Shown in pieces: positions 31,850 to 43,427 of a DNA stretch of 64,000 nt (position 1 is its first letter; every line of letters begins with the position of its first letter). The stretch comes from Buchnera aphidicola (Floraphis choui) (lineage in GTDB: Bacteria; Pseudomonadota; Gammaproteobacteria; Enterobacterales; Enterobacteriaceae), in assembly GCA_039830045.1 (NCBI GenBank), contig CP140044.1, positions 434,001 to 498,000 on the forward strand. Reading direction: 5' to 3'. Position numbers and translations under genes: made by a program. Under the pieces are notes generated by a model. The model saw only the letters and a program-made list of their open reading frames with translations. It was not told where the DNA came from and did no database searches.

Positions 31850-32701
31850 ATGGAAAAATTAAATGTAGTTAATGATATTAATCATGCAGGAAATTGGTTA
31901 ATACGAAATCAAGAACTCTTATTAAGCTATATCATTAATCTTATATCTGCTATTATAATCTTAATAGTAGGTTTTTTCATAGCAAAAATAATTTCAAATA
32001 TTATTAATAAAGTTTTAATTACTAGGAAAATTGATTCTACTATTTCTGGATTTTTAGCTGCATTAGTAAGATACATAATTATTACATTTACATTAATAGC
32101 ATCATTAGGATGTATTGGAGTTCAAACTACATCCGTTATTGCTGTATTAGGTGCAGCTGGAATGGCTATTGGGTTAGCTTTACAAGGTTCATTATCTAAT
32201 TTCGCAGCAGGAGTATTATTAGTAATACTACGTCCACTACGAATTGGAGAATATATAAATATAGGAAACATATCTGGAACAGTATTGAATATTCATATAT
32301 TTTATACTACACTCCGAACTTTAGATGGGAAAATTGTTGTTATACCTAATAATAAAATTGTATCAGGAAATATAATTAATTATTCTAGAGAAAAAACTAG
32401 AAGAAATGAATTTATTATTAGTGTTTCATATGATTCTGATATTGATTTAGTAATAAAAATATTAAAAAACGTTCTAAATCAAGAAGACAGAGTATTAAAA
32501 GATAGAGATATTATTGTTGGATTAAGTGAATTAGCTCCATCCTCTTTAAATTTTATTGTACGTTGTTGGAGTAATACCGATGAATTAAATGTAGTATATT
32601 GGGATCTAATGGCACAATTTAAAAAAGCTTTAGACTTAAATAATATTAATATCCCTTATCCCCAACTTGAAATACATTATTATAAAAAAATTACTAAATA
32701 G
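31850..32701 (+). CDS. mscS: Small-conductance mechanosensitive channel MscS
   Basis: MscS is a heptameric inner membrane channel that opens under membrane tension and releases solutes during osmotic downshock. The 283 residues match E. coli (286). There are three N-terminal membrane spans; the pore-lining third one, [21 protein letters not shown] near 100-120, keeps the Gly/Ala pattern. The beta domain ([15 protein letters not shown]) and the C-terminal alpha/beta domain ([28 protein letters not shown]) are complete. Its own ribosome binding site is weak. Confidence 0.96.
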   Translation: MEKLNVVNDINHAGNWLIRNQELLLSYIINLISAIIILIVGFFIAKIISNIINKVLITRKIDSTISGFLAALVRYIIITFTLIASLGCIGVQTTSVIAVLGAAGMAIGLALQGSLSNFAAGVLLVILRPLRIGEYINIGNISGTVLNIHIFYTTLRTLDGKIVVIPNNKIVSGNIINYSREKTRRNEFIISVSYDSDIDLVIKILKNVLNQEDRVLKDRDIIVGLSELAPSSLNFIVRCWSNTDELNVVYWDLMAQFKKALDLNNINIPYPQLEIHYYKKITK

Positions 32702-32727
32702 AAATTTTAAACTAATTTTAAAAAACT

Positions 32728-35700
32728 ATGTTTACACTATACAGATCTTATAGCTTTTCTTATCTTATAGAAAAAGCATGTTCTATTTTTATAAACAATC
32801 CATTATCTAATCCATTAACTAGTGAAATATTTGTTACTCCTAATAAAGAAATAAACCACTGGATCAAAATTTTTATAACTCAAAAATATTCAATATCTTC
32901 AAATATTAAATTTTTAAAATTTAATCAACTCATATGGGAAATTTTAAAATATATAACGCCTAATTCTTGTCCTCAATTAGAATTTAAAAAATATAATTTA
33001 ATATGGAAAATGATGAATATTAAAGACATTAAGTATTTAACTAGTTTTATTAGCAAAAGTAATTCAAAGATTAAACTATTTGAAATAATATCTTTTATAT
33101 CAATATGTTTTAAAGAATATTTATTATATCGTCCAGATTGGATAAAAAAATGGGAAACATCCTTAGAACTATTCAATCAAGAAGACATATTAATTAATAA
33201 AAATAAATTGTTATGGATAACTCTTATAAAATATATGCATGATAAAAATCAACCAATATGGAATTACTCTAACTTACTATTTCTCTTAGAAAATAAAATA
33301 CGATGTAAACAATTTAAAATAAATCAACTACCGTCCAGAATTTTTATTTTTGGAAATGATTTCTTAACACCATACAATTTAATAATTTTAAAAAAAATAA
33401 GTAAATTTTGTTCAATACATTTTTTCTATGTAACACCATACCAAAACGAAAAAAAACTATTATTAAATCAAGTAAGATTTAAAAAACAAACTTCAAATTT
33501 AATTGAGAATAATATATCATATTTTTTAAAAGCAACTGAACACTATAAAAAATTTAAACAAAATGTTTCAAATTTTAAAAATGATATTAATTACATTTTT
33601 CTATGGGGTCAATATGGATATGAATATACTTTATTATTAAACTTACTAGAAAAAAAAGAAGTAAATATATTTAAAAAAATAAAACCAACTTGTTTATTAC
33701 ATAATATACAACATGACATAATAAAAACTAATTTTGATAATAATAATAAAAAACATAAAAAAGATAAACAAATTTTACATAATAATGATCAATCTATTTC
33801 TATACATGCATGCACTACATTAAAAAGAGAAATAGAAGTTTTACACGATAATATATTAAATATACTTAATACTAATCACGATATTTTATTTCATGATATC
33901 TTAGTAATTAGTCATAATATTGATTCATATACCCCATTCATTAATTCTATATTTAATTCAATTAATCTAAAACACAATATTCCTTTTTACATTGCGTCTA
34001 ATATATATACAAATGAACTAACAATTTCAAAAACTATTATTAAAATATTAAATTTACCAAATAATTTACTCGATAATGAAAGTATTTTTAATTTTTTAGA
34101 AAATCCTTTTATATTAAAAAAGTTTGATATAACAGAAAAAGAAGTAATTTTTTTATTTAAATTCATAAAAAAATCTGAACTAAATTTTGAAAATAATGAA
34201 AACAAAATAAAACACCAATCATTAAAAGACGATAAAAACAATATTTTAACTAATGTAGAACAAAGAATATTTCTTGGAAAAGCAATTAACGATATCAATT
34301 ATACAATATGGAATCAAACTGTACCGTATAATACTCTAAGTGAAGAAGACTACGAAATATTTAGTAAATTTACAAAACTAACATTATTATTACGTAAATG
34401 GAAAAAAAAATTATCTATCTCAAAATCTTTAGTATCTTGGAATACTATATTTAAAAAATTATTAAGTGATTTTTTTACAAATGACGAAATAGAAAAAACA
34501 GAAATAGAATCTGTTAAAAGTACTTGGAATAAAATAATTGACCCTGGAATTATAGAAGGTTACAAAAAAAAAGTTTCTATAAAATTATTACAAAATGAAT
34601 TACTAAAAAATTTTTCTAAAAAAATAAATACATATAAACTTTTTTCTGGAAAAATTACTTTTTGTAATGGATTTATATTAAGAAATATACCATTTAAAGT
34701 CATTTGTATCCTTGGAATGAACGAAGAATTTATAATTCAAAAAACATTTTCTAAATATTTTAATTTAATACATAAATATCCTAGAATATGTGATCCGCAC
34801 AGAAATGGGCAATATGAATATTTATTTTTAGAAACATTGCTATCTGCAAAAAAAATATTATTAATTAGTTATAACACACAATCTAAAAAAAATAACAGAA
34901 CTAACGCCCCATCTATAATTGTTAATCAATTATTTTCATATATTAAAAAAAACTTTTATATTTCTAAGGAAAACTGTAAAAACAGTAATAATGAAAATAA
35001 ACTATTTTCTCACTTATATCATTATCATACACATGAATCTTATAATATTAAAAATTTTATTTCAGGATCTAATTATCAAAGTTTTAACAAAATTTGGTTA
35101 AATTGTCTTAAATCGAAAAAAACATATAAAAAAAATTCGCAAAGAGCTCTCAAAAAAATTGAATATAAAAATATTAATTCTTCTGATTTAATTTCTTTCT
35201 GGAAATATCCTATTCGATATTTTTTTAATAAACGACTTCATATTAAACTAAACCCCATTAAAACTGTTAACCTATGTCAAGAAAATTTTAAAGTTACAAA
35301 ACTTAATCGTTATATAATTAACCAAAATATAATAAACTTTTTATTAAATCAAAAAAACATTAATCAATTATTTTTGTATTACCAATATAAAGGAATTATA
35401 CCTTATGGAAATTTAGGAAAAATATTTTGGAAAAATCAAGTTTGTTTAGTTAAACCTTTATACAAAAAAATTAATTTAATAAAAAATAAAATAAAAAACA
35501 AAACATTTTACATGAAGATTAACAAATATGTATTACATGGGTTATTAAAAAACATAAATACAGAGGGATTATTATATTGGAAATCTGCTACTATAAATAA
35601 TAAAGATATGATTTCCTTATGGATAAAACATTTAATATATTGTTCTATATATAAACCCCAAAATAGTACAATGTTAGGATTGAAAAATAATAATTTAACT

Positions 35701-36041
35701 TTTTTAAAATTAGAAAAAAAAAAGCAAATTATCTTTTATATAAATATATTAATGGATATGAAAAAGGTATGAATAACCCTATATTACTTACCAATTCAGG
35801 CATTAATTGGTTAAAAACTGTTTACAACAAAAAACAAAAAGTTATTCTTATAAATTCAACAAATTTAAAACAATCTAAAAAAAATATGCTAATAACATGG
35901 GAAGGAAATAAATGGAAACAAGGAGAGAAAGATGATTTATACTTAAAAAAAATTATTACTTCCTTAGACGAAGAAACAATTTCCAAAATACGTACAATAG
36001 CTAAAAAATGGATACTTCCCATATTAAAACATATTTTATAA
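32728..36041 (+). CDS. recC: Exonuclease V subunit RecC, interrupted near its 3' end at a ten-A run
   Basis: RecC is the Chi-recognising subunit of the RecBCD helicase-nuclease. The first frame has 1014 codons and ends at TGA 35770. Its N-terminus aligns with E. coli RecC (for example LLYRPDWIKKWE). Reading in the frame one base back from the ten-A run at 35714-35723 gives KANYLLYKYINGYEKGMNN followed by 85 more residues resembling the RecC C-terminus. One extra A joins them into about 1104 residues, against 1122 in E. coli. The second part has an internal ATG at 35769. recB follows after 50 bases; ptrA, between recC and recB in E. coli, is absent. Slippage rescue, decay or a sequence error are the options. 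Confidence 0.9.
35714..35723 (+). other. Ten-A slippage tract in recC
   Basis: Ten consecutive A between TTAG and GCAAAT. With ten A the frame ends 47 bases later after 16 non-homologous residues. With eleven A it continues to the RecC-like C-terminus at 36041. Confidence 0.85.
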
Positions 36042-36091
36042 AATATCATTTTATTTACGTATAAATGTCTAACTAATTTAAAATTAAATAT

Positions 36092-39000
36092 ATGAAAAAA
36101 ACAAAATTAATATCTACTCTAGACATAACAAACTTACCTCTATCAGGAAAAATATTAATTGAAGCCTCAGCAGGAACTGGAAAAACATTTTCTTTAATTA
36201 TTTTATATCTCAGACTAATATTAGGAATTGGCAAAATAAATGAAGCGTATAAAACATTATCTATTGAAGAAATATTAGTAGTAACATTTACAGAACATTC
36301 AAAAGAAGATTTAAAAAATAAAATAAAAAAATATATTTATGATTTTAGAATAGCATGTATAAAAAAAAAAGTAATAACTTTGTATTACATAACTTATTAA
36401 AAAAAATCAACAATTTAGATAAATCAATTTATTTATTACTTCAAGCAGAAAAATCAATAAATGAACTAAAAATTTATACTATACATGAATTTTGTTATCA
36501 ATCCCTAAAAATAAATAAATTTTGTTCTAATATACTTTTTCAAAAAAAAATAATAACGAATGAACATTTTTTATACTTAAAATCTAGCGATATTATTTGG
36601 AAAGACTATATTTGTTCTTTAAATAAAAACATTGCTAGTATTATTGTCGAATATTTTAAAAACCCAAATATTTTATTAAAAGATGCATTACCATTATTAT
36701 TAAATCATAATAATAAAGGCAAATTACTTACTAAAAATAAATTAGACTTAACTCAACATTATAATAAATTAATCAAAAAAATAAAAATATTTAAAAAACA
36801 GTGGCTACTTGATTATCAAAAAATATTTTTATTAATTAAAGAATCTAGTATAAATAAGCGAAGTTATAATAAAAAAAATGTATCCAGATGGATCAACATT
36901 ATTACAGAATGGTCTTTTAAACATACAATAAATTTCAATATTCCAAAAGAACTAAAATACTTTCGAAAAAATTATTTAGTACAAAAAACTCCTGTTGGAA
37001 TAGCTCCTAAGGATAACCTTTTTGAAACTATTGAAAATTTTTTAAAAACAAATTTTTCGTTAAAAACTTTATTTCTTATAGAATCTTCAAAAAAAATAAA
37101 AAGACATTTTAATAAAGCAAAAAAAACTCAAGGAACATTTCAATTTGACGACTTAATTCAATTTCTGTATATCGCTTTAAATAAAAAAAACGAAAAAATT
37201 TCGAATATTATCAAAAAAAAATATCCAGTATTACTAATTGATGAATTTCAAGACACAAGTTATTTTCAATACGAAATATTTAAAAAAATTTATAAATCAA
37301 AAAACAATTTATGCATTGTTGTAGGTGATCCTAAACAAGCTATTTATGATTTTAGAGGAGCAAGTATTTCATCTTATATACAAGCAAAGAAAGACATAGA
37401 TAATCACTATCAACTTAATACTAATTGGAGATCTTCTAGAGAAATGGTAGAAAGTATAAATTCGTTGTTTTTAAGAGTCAAAAATGTATTTTTACTTTCT
37501 AATATTACTTTTATTCCAACAACATCAATTTATAAAAAAAAACAATTTGAATTTAGAATAAATGGAATACTTCAACCAGCATTACGCTTTGCATTTAATA
37601 ACAAAATACAAATAGATAAACATGACTATTCAACATGGATCACTAATATTTGCGTAAACTATATTTTATTTTGGATTAATGAAGGAAAAAAAGGAAATGC
37701 TGTTATTACCTATAACAAAAAAACTCGACATGTTTCTCCAAAAGATATTTGTATATTAGTTAACAATAAAAAAGAAGCATTTATTATACAGTCAGAATTA
37801 TGTAAATTAAATATTAAATCAGTATATCTGTCTCAAAAAAATAGCGTATTTCATAGTACTGAAGCATTAGAATTATTATGGATATTTCAAGCTATTTTAA
37901 ATCCTAAAAATGAATTTATATTAAAGCGCGCTATATCAACTACAATCATTTCACAAAAAAATAAAAATATTGATGCTCTTACAAGTAAATATTTATTTTG
38001 GTCTAATTTAATAAATGAATTTTATGAATATTTAACTATTTGGGAAGAATTTGGTATAACAAACGTTATTCATAAAATAATAATGAATTACAAAATAAAA
38101 CAAGATACTAAGTTCTTTACAAAAAATACCCCTAATATTTCTAACATCTTGCATGTTGGAGAACTATTAGAAAAACAATTTAACAAAACTAAAACAAAAT
38201 ATACTTTGATATTATGGCTAGAAAAAAAAATAGAAAAAAAATATGACATTCCTAATCAAGACTATATAAAACTAAAAAATAGTAAAAACTATATAGAAAT
38301 TGTTACTATTCACAAATCAAAAGGATTAGAATATCCAATAGTTTGGATTCCTTTTTTTATAAATTCTTGTAAATCACATCACAATTATAATTTTTTTACA
38401 AATCCTAATTTAAACATAAAAAAATACAAAGAAATACTATCAGAAAATATGAGACTTTTATACGTAGCATTAACTAGAGCTGTAGTTCATTGTTGTATAG
38501 GTATTGCACCTATAAAAAGTTCAAAAAAAAACTTAAGCAGTTATTCAGATATTCATAAAAATGCTTTAGGATATATTGTTCAATCAGGAAAAAAATGTAA
38601 TTATCAAAAATTATATATAATTCTTTTAAAAATATGCTGTAACAAAAACATAGATATTATTTTTAGAATACCTTATATTGATACTAGAAATGAAAAAAAT
38701 TCCAAAAAATATATAAAATTAGAAAATAACAAATTAAAACGAACATTAAAATATAACTATGGAATAACAAGTTATTCAAAATTAACAAAACATTATAGTT
38801 CATCAATAGAAATAAAAAAAAGCTATACTATTTCTATTAATAAAAACATAAATATAAATCAGAAAAATAAAATTAAATCTATTACTCCATATACTTTTCC
38901 AAAAGGGAAAAAAATCGGAATATTTATTCATAAAATATTAAAAAATGTTAACTTTCATAAAGATATAAGTCTTGATTGGTTATCGAATCAACTTAAAAAA

Positions 39001-39585
39001 CACAACCTCTGCACAAAATTGTCAGAAATATTAAAAAATTGGATTAACATGATTTTAAATACACCATTAAATCACGATAATCTTATACTATCTAAATTAA
39101 ATCCACAAGAATATATAAAAGAGCTAGAATTTTTTTTACCTATAAAAAATCAATTAACAAAAAAGAAGTTAGAACAATCTATTTATACATCAAATTCACT
39201 TTTAAAGTTACCATCAAAAATATCTTTTAATCCTATAAAAGGAATATTTATGGGATCAATAGATTTAATTTTCAAATGGAATAAAAAATACTATTTAATC
39301 GATTATAAATCTGACTGGCTAGGTAATACAAACTCTGATTATTCAAGACAAGCAATACAACATACAATAACCATTAATCATTACGATTTACAATATAATT
39401 TTTATAGTATTGCTTTACATAGATATTTAAAACAACGAATTAAAAATTATTCTTTTAATAAATATTTTGGAGGAATTTATATTCTATTTTTAAGAGCTAT
39501 GAATAATAATGATTTAAATAAAGGTCTGTTTTTTACATTACCTAAAATCGAAGTTATAAGAAAACTTAATAATCTCTTTATATAA
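36092..39585 (+). CDS. recB: Exonuclease V subunit RecB, interrupted near its 5' end at a ten-A run
   Basis: RecB is the 3'-5' helicase and the nuclease of RecBCD. The first frame (36092-36400) carries the Walker A motif LIEASAGTGKTFSL near residue 26. It breaks at ten A (36361-36370). The frame one base back then runs to 39585 with motif II LLIDEFQDTS, GDPKQAIYDFRGAS, IVTIHKSKGLEYP, motif VI LLYVALTRA and the nuclease motif LIDYKSDW. One extra A gives a continuous protein of about 1164 residues, against 1180 in E. coli. Starting at ATG 36355 would lose Walker A and so helicase function. Same slippage pattern as recC and nadD. Confidence 0.92.
36361..36370 (+). other. Ten-A slippage tract in recB
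   Basis: Ten consecutive A between GCATGTAT and GTAATAAC. Upstream frame ends at TAA 36398-36400. Eleven A would give IKKKSNNFVLHNLLKK and open the frame to 39585. Confidence 0.87.
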
Positions 39586-39602
39586 AATAATCGGAGAAAT
39601 AA

Positions 39603-41450
39603 ATGGATGTTATATCTTTATTAAAAGAAGCTATTAAACAAGAAATAATTACTTTATCAGATTTTTACTTTTCTATTTCAATAACTCAATATCAATCACC
39701 TAAAATGATTTTTTTAGCTATTTGTATCAATTACTTTATCCGTACAGGAGGGCATACTTGCCTTCCAATTTCAATTATAGAAAAAAAAGAAATATTTCTT
39801 GAAAAGAAAAACAAAATATTAATTAATAAAATTTGGAAAACAACTCAATTATTAAATAATTTAAGAATAGAACTATTAACAAATAAAATGATTAGTAATG
39901 GATCACACCCAACTCCTTTCGTATTATTCAATGAAAAGATATATCTTAATAAGACATGGAAAGCAGAAAAAACAATTTTTAAATTTCTTTCAAAACCAGA
40001 ATGCTCTAAAACAAAAAACTTAATCACAATTAAAAATAAAATAGCTCATTTATTATGTAAAAAAATTGATAATTTACAAAAAATCGCAATAATTTTATCA
40101 ATTATTAATAAAATAACATTTATAATAGGCGAACCAGGGACAGGGAAAACTACAATAGTATCTAAAATATTAACTGCTATTATTAGCATATCTAATAAAA
40201 AATTAAAAATTCAATTAGCAGCTTCTACAGGAAAAGCTGCTAATCGCTTAACCGAATCTATCGAGAAATTCATCTCAAAATTTAAAAGTCTATATGAAAA
40301 AAAAAATATATTAATACAACCTGCAGTAACTCTACATCGCTTTTTAGGAATTCAATCAGAAAACAATTTAAACTTTAAAAAACTAAATTATTATTCAGAA
40401 ATAGATGTATTAATTATAGATGAAACATCTATGATTGATATTTTTACTATGGAAAGATTAATTAAAAATATATCAAAAGAAACTAAAGTTATATTTTTAG
40501 GTGACCATCATCAATTACCTTCAGTAAACTGTGGACATATTTTAAAAGATATATATAGCTATTATTATAATGGATATAGTAAATCTATAATAAAAAAAAT
40601 TAATTTCTTTGGAATTTTTAATATTAAAGAAATAAAAGATTACAAATTTTCCAATATCAATGATAAAATATGTATCCTAAAAACTAATTATCGTTTTACA
40701 CTAAAATCTAATATTTTTAAAATATCTACTAAAATAAAAAAAAATAAATTTAAAAACTTTGAAAAATTATTCCTTAACACCTATGAAGATATTAAATTTA
40801 TTTCTTTAGATACCGATCAAGACTATAAAAAAATGATTTCTAACTTAATTAAAAATTATATGTATTATTGGAATCATTTAAAAACAACTAAAAATTTTTT
40901 AGATATAATGTTAATTTTTAATTATTATAGATTAATATGTGTTTTACAAGACGGGCCATTCGGAGTTAAAGGATTAAATACAGCGTTAGAAAATGAAATG
41001 AAAAATAAAGGATTAATAAAAACAATTGTTATTAATAAAAAAATAGTCTATTTTGGACAACCAATAATAATTTTAAAAAACAACTATACTATAAAATTAT
41101 ATAATGGGGATATAGGAATTATTCTTTATGATAAAAAAAATGAATTAAAAGCATTTTTTTTTAATAAAAATAAATTTGATGTAAAATGTATACCTATCAA
41201 TATACTACCTAGATTTCAAACTAATTGGGCTATGACAGCACATAAATCTCAAGGATCAGAATTTCAACATGTAGTTTTAGTTTTGCCAAATTATAATTCA
41301 AATGTTTTAACAAAAGAACTAATTTACACTGCAATTACTCGAACAAAAACTAAATTAACTATATACAGTAATAAGGAAATATTTATGAAGTCAATAAAGA
41401 ATAGAACTAATCGATATAGTAGTTTATCTAAAAATGAATGTATTTATTAA
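39603..41450 (+). CDS. recD: Exonuclease V subunit RecD
   Basis: RecD is the 5'-3' helicase subunit of RecBCD. The 615-residue protein is intact and similar to E. coli (608). It has the Walker A motif GEPGTGKTT near 179, TGKAANRL, motif II DVLIIDETSMID near 272, GDHHQLPSV near 302, motif V MTAHKSQGSEF and motif VI YTAITRTKTKLTIY near the end. A GGAG ribosome binding site lies at 39593-39596, and the gene starts 17 bases after the recB stop. It is the only subunit of the complex in this window with an unbroken frame. Confidence 0.96.
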   Translation: MDVISLLKEAIKQEIITLSDFYFSISITQYQSPKMIFLAICINYFIRTGGHTCLPISIIEKKEIFLEKKNKILINKIWKTTQLLNNLRIELLTNKMISNGSHPTPFVLFNEKIYLNKTWKAEKTIFKFLSKPECSKTKNLITIKNKIAHLLCKKIDNLQKIAIILSIINKITFIIGEPGTGKTTIVSKILTAIISISNKKLKIQLAASTGKAANRLTESIEKFISKFKSLYEKKNILIQPAVTLHRFLGIQSENNLNFKKLNYYSEIDVLIIDETSMIDIFTMERLIKNISKETKVIFLGDHHQLPSVNCGHILKDIYSYYYNGYSKSIIKKINFFGIFNIKEIKDYKFSNINDKICILKTNYRFTLKSNIFKISTKIKKNKFKNFEKLFLNTYEDIKFISLDTDQDYKKMISNLIKNYMYYWNHLKTTKNFLDIMLIFNYYRLICVLQDGPFGVKGLNTALENEMKNKGLIKTIVINKKIVYFGQPIIILKNNYTIKLYNGDIGIILYDKKNELKAFFFNKNKFDVKCIPINILPRFQTNWAMTAHKSQGSEFQHVVLVLPNYNSNVLTKELIYTAITRTKTKLTIYSNKEIFMKSIKNRTNRYSSLSKNECIY

Positions 41451-41559
41451 TCTAAAGTCAAAATTTATTAACAAAAGTTTTAATAAATAAAAAATAAAAA
41501 ACTAAAACTAAATATTTTAAAATATTAAAAATAATTGTTATTTATTATATTTTATTACT

Positions 41560-41633
<74 letters not shown>

Positions 41634-41646
41634 TCTTATATTTAAG

Positions 41647-41674
41647 ACTATACTATATTATAATAAAGATGCAA
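41647..41674 (-). promoter_or_regulatory. Candidate sigma-70 promoter of the initiator tRNA
   Basis: On the minus strand TTGCAT (41674-41669) and TATAGT (41652-41647) are separated by 16 bases, and the -10 box ends 13 bases before the tRNA 5' end. Spacing to a known 5' end makes it more credible than other such matches in this A+T-rich DNA. Confidence 0.4.
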
Positions 41675-41708
41675 CCTTTTTTTAAATTAAATTTAAAATA
41701 AAACAAAT

Positions 41709-42788
41709 ATGAATAATAAAATTATTATGATATTGTTATTAACAATGTTAAACTATGGTTTATCTAAAAAAATAAATTCTAAAAACATTCATGATACAAA
41801 CATCATAAAAAATGATAAAAGTATGTGGAAGAAGGATTTAAACGTTTCTATTAATAATAAAATTATTAACAAACGAGATATATTAGTACAAATTCAAAAA
41901 ATAAAATTATTTTCTCCTAAATTATACAAAAAAAATAAATTATTATATCAATCCATAAGTAATTGGTTAAAATTAAGTGGAAATATTAGACAGTTAAAAT
42001 CATATAAAATATATTTATATAAATTAAAAGATTTAAATAAGCATGGAAACATAAAAATAACAAGCTATTATACTCCAATAATTAATGCTAGAAAAGTTCC
42101 AGAAAAAGAGTTTAAATACCCCATTTACACTCTTCCTAATAGTACAGAAAAACATAAACTTCTACCCAGTAGGAGAAACATTTATAACGGAGTATTGAAA
42201 AAAAAATATATTATAGCATATAGTAATTCACTTATAGACAACTTTATTATGGATATTCAAGGTAGTGGGATTATCAATTATGGTTCGCATAAACCCTTAG
42301 TTCTATTAAAATATTTAGGAGAAAATGGATGGCCTTACAAAAGTATTGGAAAAATTCTAATTAAAAAAGGAGATATTAGAAAAGAAAACATGTCTATAAA
42401 AGCCATTAAAAATTGGGGCAAACAACACACGTTATCAGAAGTAAAAAATTTATTAGAAAAAAATACTTCATTTGTATTTTTCAAGTCAACAAAGTATAAA
42501 CCGGTTTGTGGAGCTAGTTCAATTCCTTTAATTGCAAAAACATCTATAGCAACAGATACAAGAATAATTAAACCAGGCAACATTTTATTAGCAAAAATTC
42601 CTATTTTAAATAAAACTGGACAATTCACTAATACGTATGAAACTAGACTTTTAATAGCATTAGATGTTGGGGGGGCAATAAAAGGGCAAAAACTAGATCT
42701 CTATCAAGGAATTGGAGAACAAGCAGGTATTACGGCAGGATTTTATAACCACTACGGATACATATGGGTATTAAAAAAAGATATATAA
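41709..42788 (+). CDS. mltA: Membrane-bound lytic murein transglycosylase A, without lipobox
   Basis: MltA cleaves peptidoglycan glycan strands, forming anhydromuramic ends; in E. coli it is an outer membrane lipoprotein. The 359-residue protein (E. coli 365) has the MltA domain with YYTPIINARKVPEKEFKYP, MDIQGSGIINYG and the 3D domain at the C-terminus, LDVGGAIKGQKLDLYQG, which carries the catalytic Asp. The N-terminus is hydrophobic (MNNKIIMILLLTML) but there is no Cys in the first 40 residues, so it cannot be lipidated; it may be exported with a cleaved or retained signal. It is the first gene after recD on this strand. Confidence 0.93.
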   Translation: MNNKIIMILLLTMLNYGLSKKINSKNIHDTNIIKNDKSMWKKDLNVSINNKIINKRDILVQIQKIKLFSPKLYKKNKLLYQSISNWLKLSGNIRQLKSYKIYLYKLKDLNKHGNIKITSYYTPIINARKVPEKEFKYPIYTLPNSTEKHKLLPSRRNIYNGVLKKKYIIAYSNSLIDNFIMDIQGSGIINYGSHKPLVLLKYLGENGWPYKSIGKILIKKGDIRKENMSIKAIKNWGKQHTLSEVKNLLEKNTSFVFFKSTKYKPVCGASSIPLIAKTSIATDTRIIKPGNILLAKIPILNKTGQFTNTYETRLLIALDVGGAIKGQKLDLYQGIGEQAGITAGFYNHYGYIWVLKKDI

Positions 42789-42835
42789 AATAAAATTATA
42801 AAATACAAGTATCCTCTATTTATATACAACTAAAT

Positions 42836-43306
42836 ATGAAAATTATTGAAGAAACTATCTTAGCACCTACATCAAAAATTGCTATAATTATTAGTAGATT
42901 TAACTATTTTATTAATAAAAATTTGTTAAATGGAGCAATTGATACTCTTAAAAGAATTGGACAAGTAAATGATAAAAATATAACCGTTATATATGTCCCA
43001 GGAACATTTGAGATACCAATAATTGCAGATATTATAGCTAATAAAAAAAAATATAATGCTATTATTACATTAGGAACAATTATAAAAGGATATACTACTC
43101 ACTTTTCAATATTATCAAACGAAGTTATTAAAAAAATTTCTAAAATTAGTATTAAAAATAAAATTCCTATTTCCTTTGGAATTATCGTAGCTAATAATAC
43201 TGAACAAGCTATTGAACGTGCAGGAACAAAAATAGGAAATAAAGGCTCAGAATCAGCTTTAGCAGTATTAGAAATGATTAATGTTATCAATAAAATTAAC
43301 GAATAA
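42836..43306 (+). CDS. ribE: 6,7-dimethyl-8-ribityllumazine synthase
   Basis: This enzyme (also called RibH) condenses the ribityl-diaminopyrimidine with dihydroxybutanone phosphate, the penultimate step of riboflavin synthesis. The 156 residues equal the E. coli length. Motifs are IIISRFNYFINKNLLNGAID, the PGTFEIPIIAD stretch near 58, and GTIIKGYTTHFSI with the catalytic His near 89, then GIIVANNTEQAIERAG. It sits in a rib-thi-nus cluster like that of E. coli but in a changed order. Confidence 0.97.
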   Translation: MKIIEETILAPTSKIAIIISRFNYFINKNLLNGAIDTLKRIGQVNDKNITVIYVPGTFEIPIIADIIANKKKYNAIITLGTIIKGYTTHFSILSNEVIKKISKISIKNKIPISFGIIVANNTEQAIERAGTKIGNKGSESALAVLEMINVINKINE

Positions 43307-43427
43307 TTAAAATACTGCTTTAATGACTTGAACCCATTTCATATATCTATACAATATTTAATATAAAACGTTGAATTATGCTAAGATATATTTTGAAAAT
43401 AACAATATTTTTAAAACAGAAAATTAA

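Noticed and set aside
35769..36041. Separate 90-codon gene after recC
   Set aside because: Its frame extends upstream without a stop into the ten-A run with residues that continue RecC, so it is the RecC C-terminus, not a new gene.
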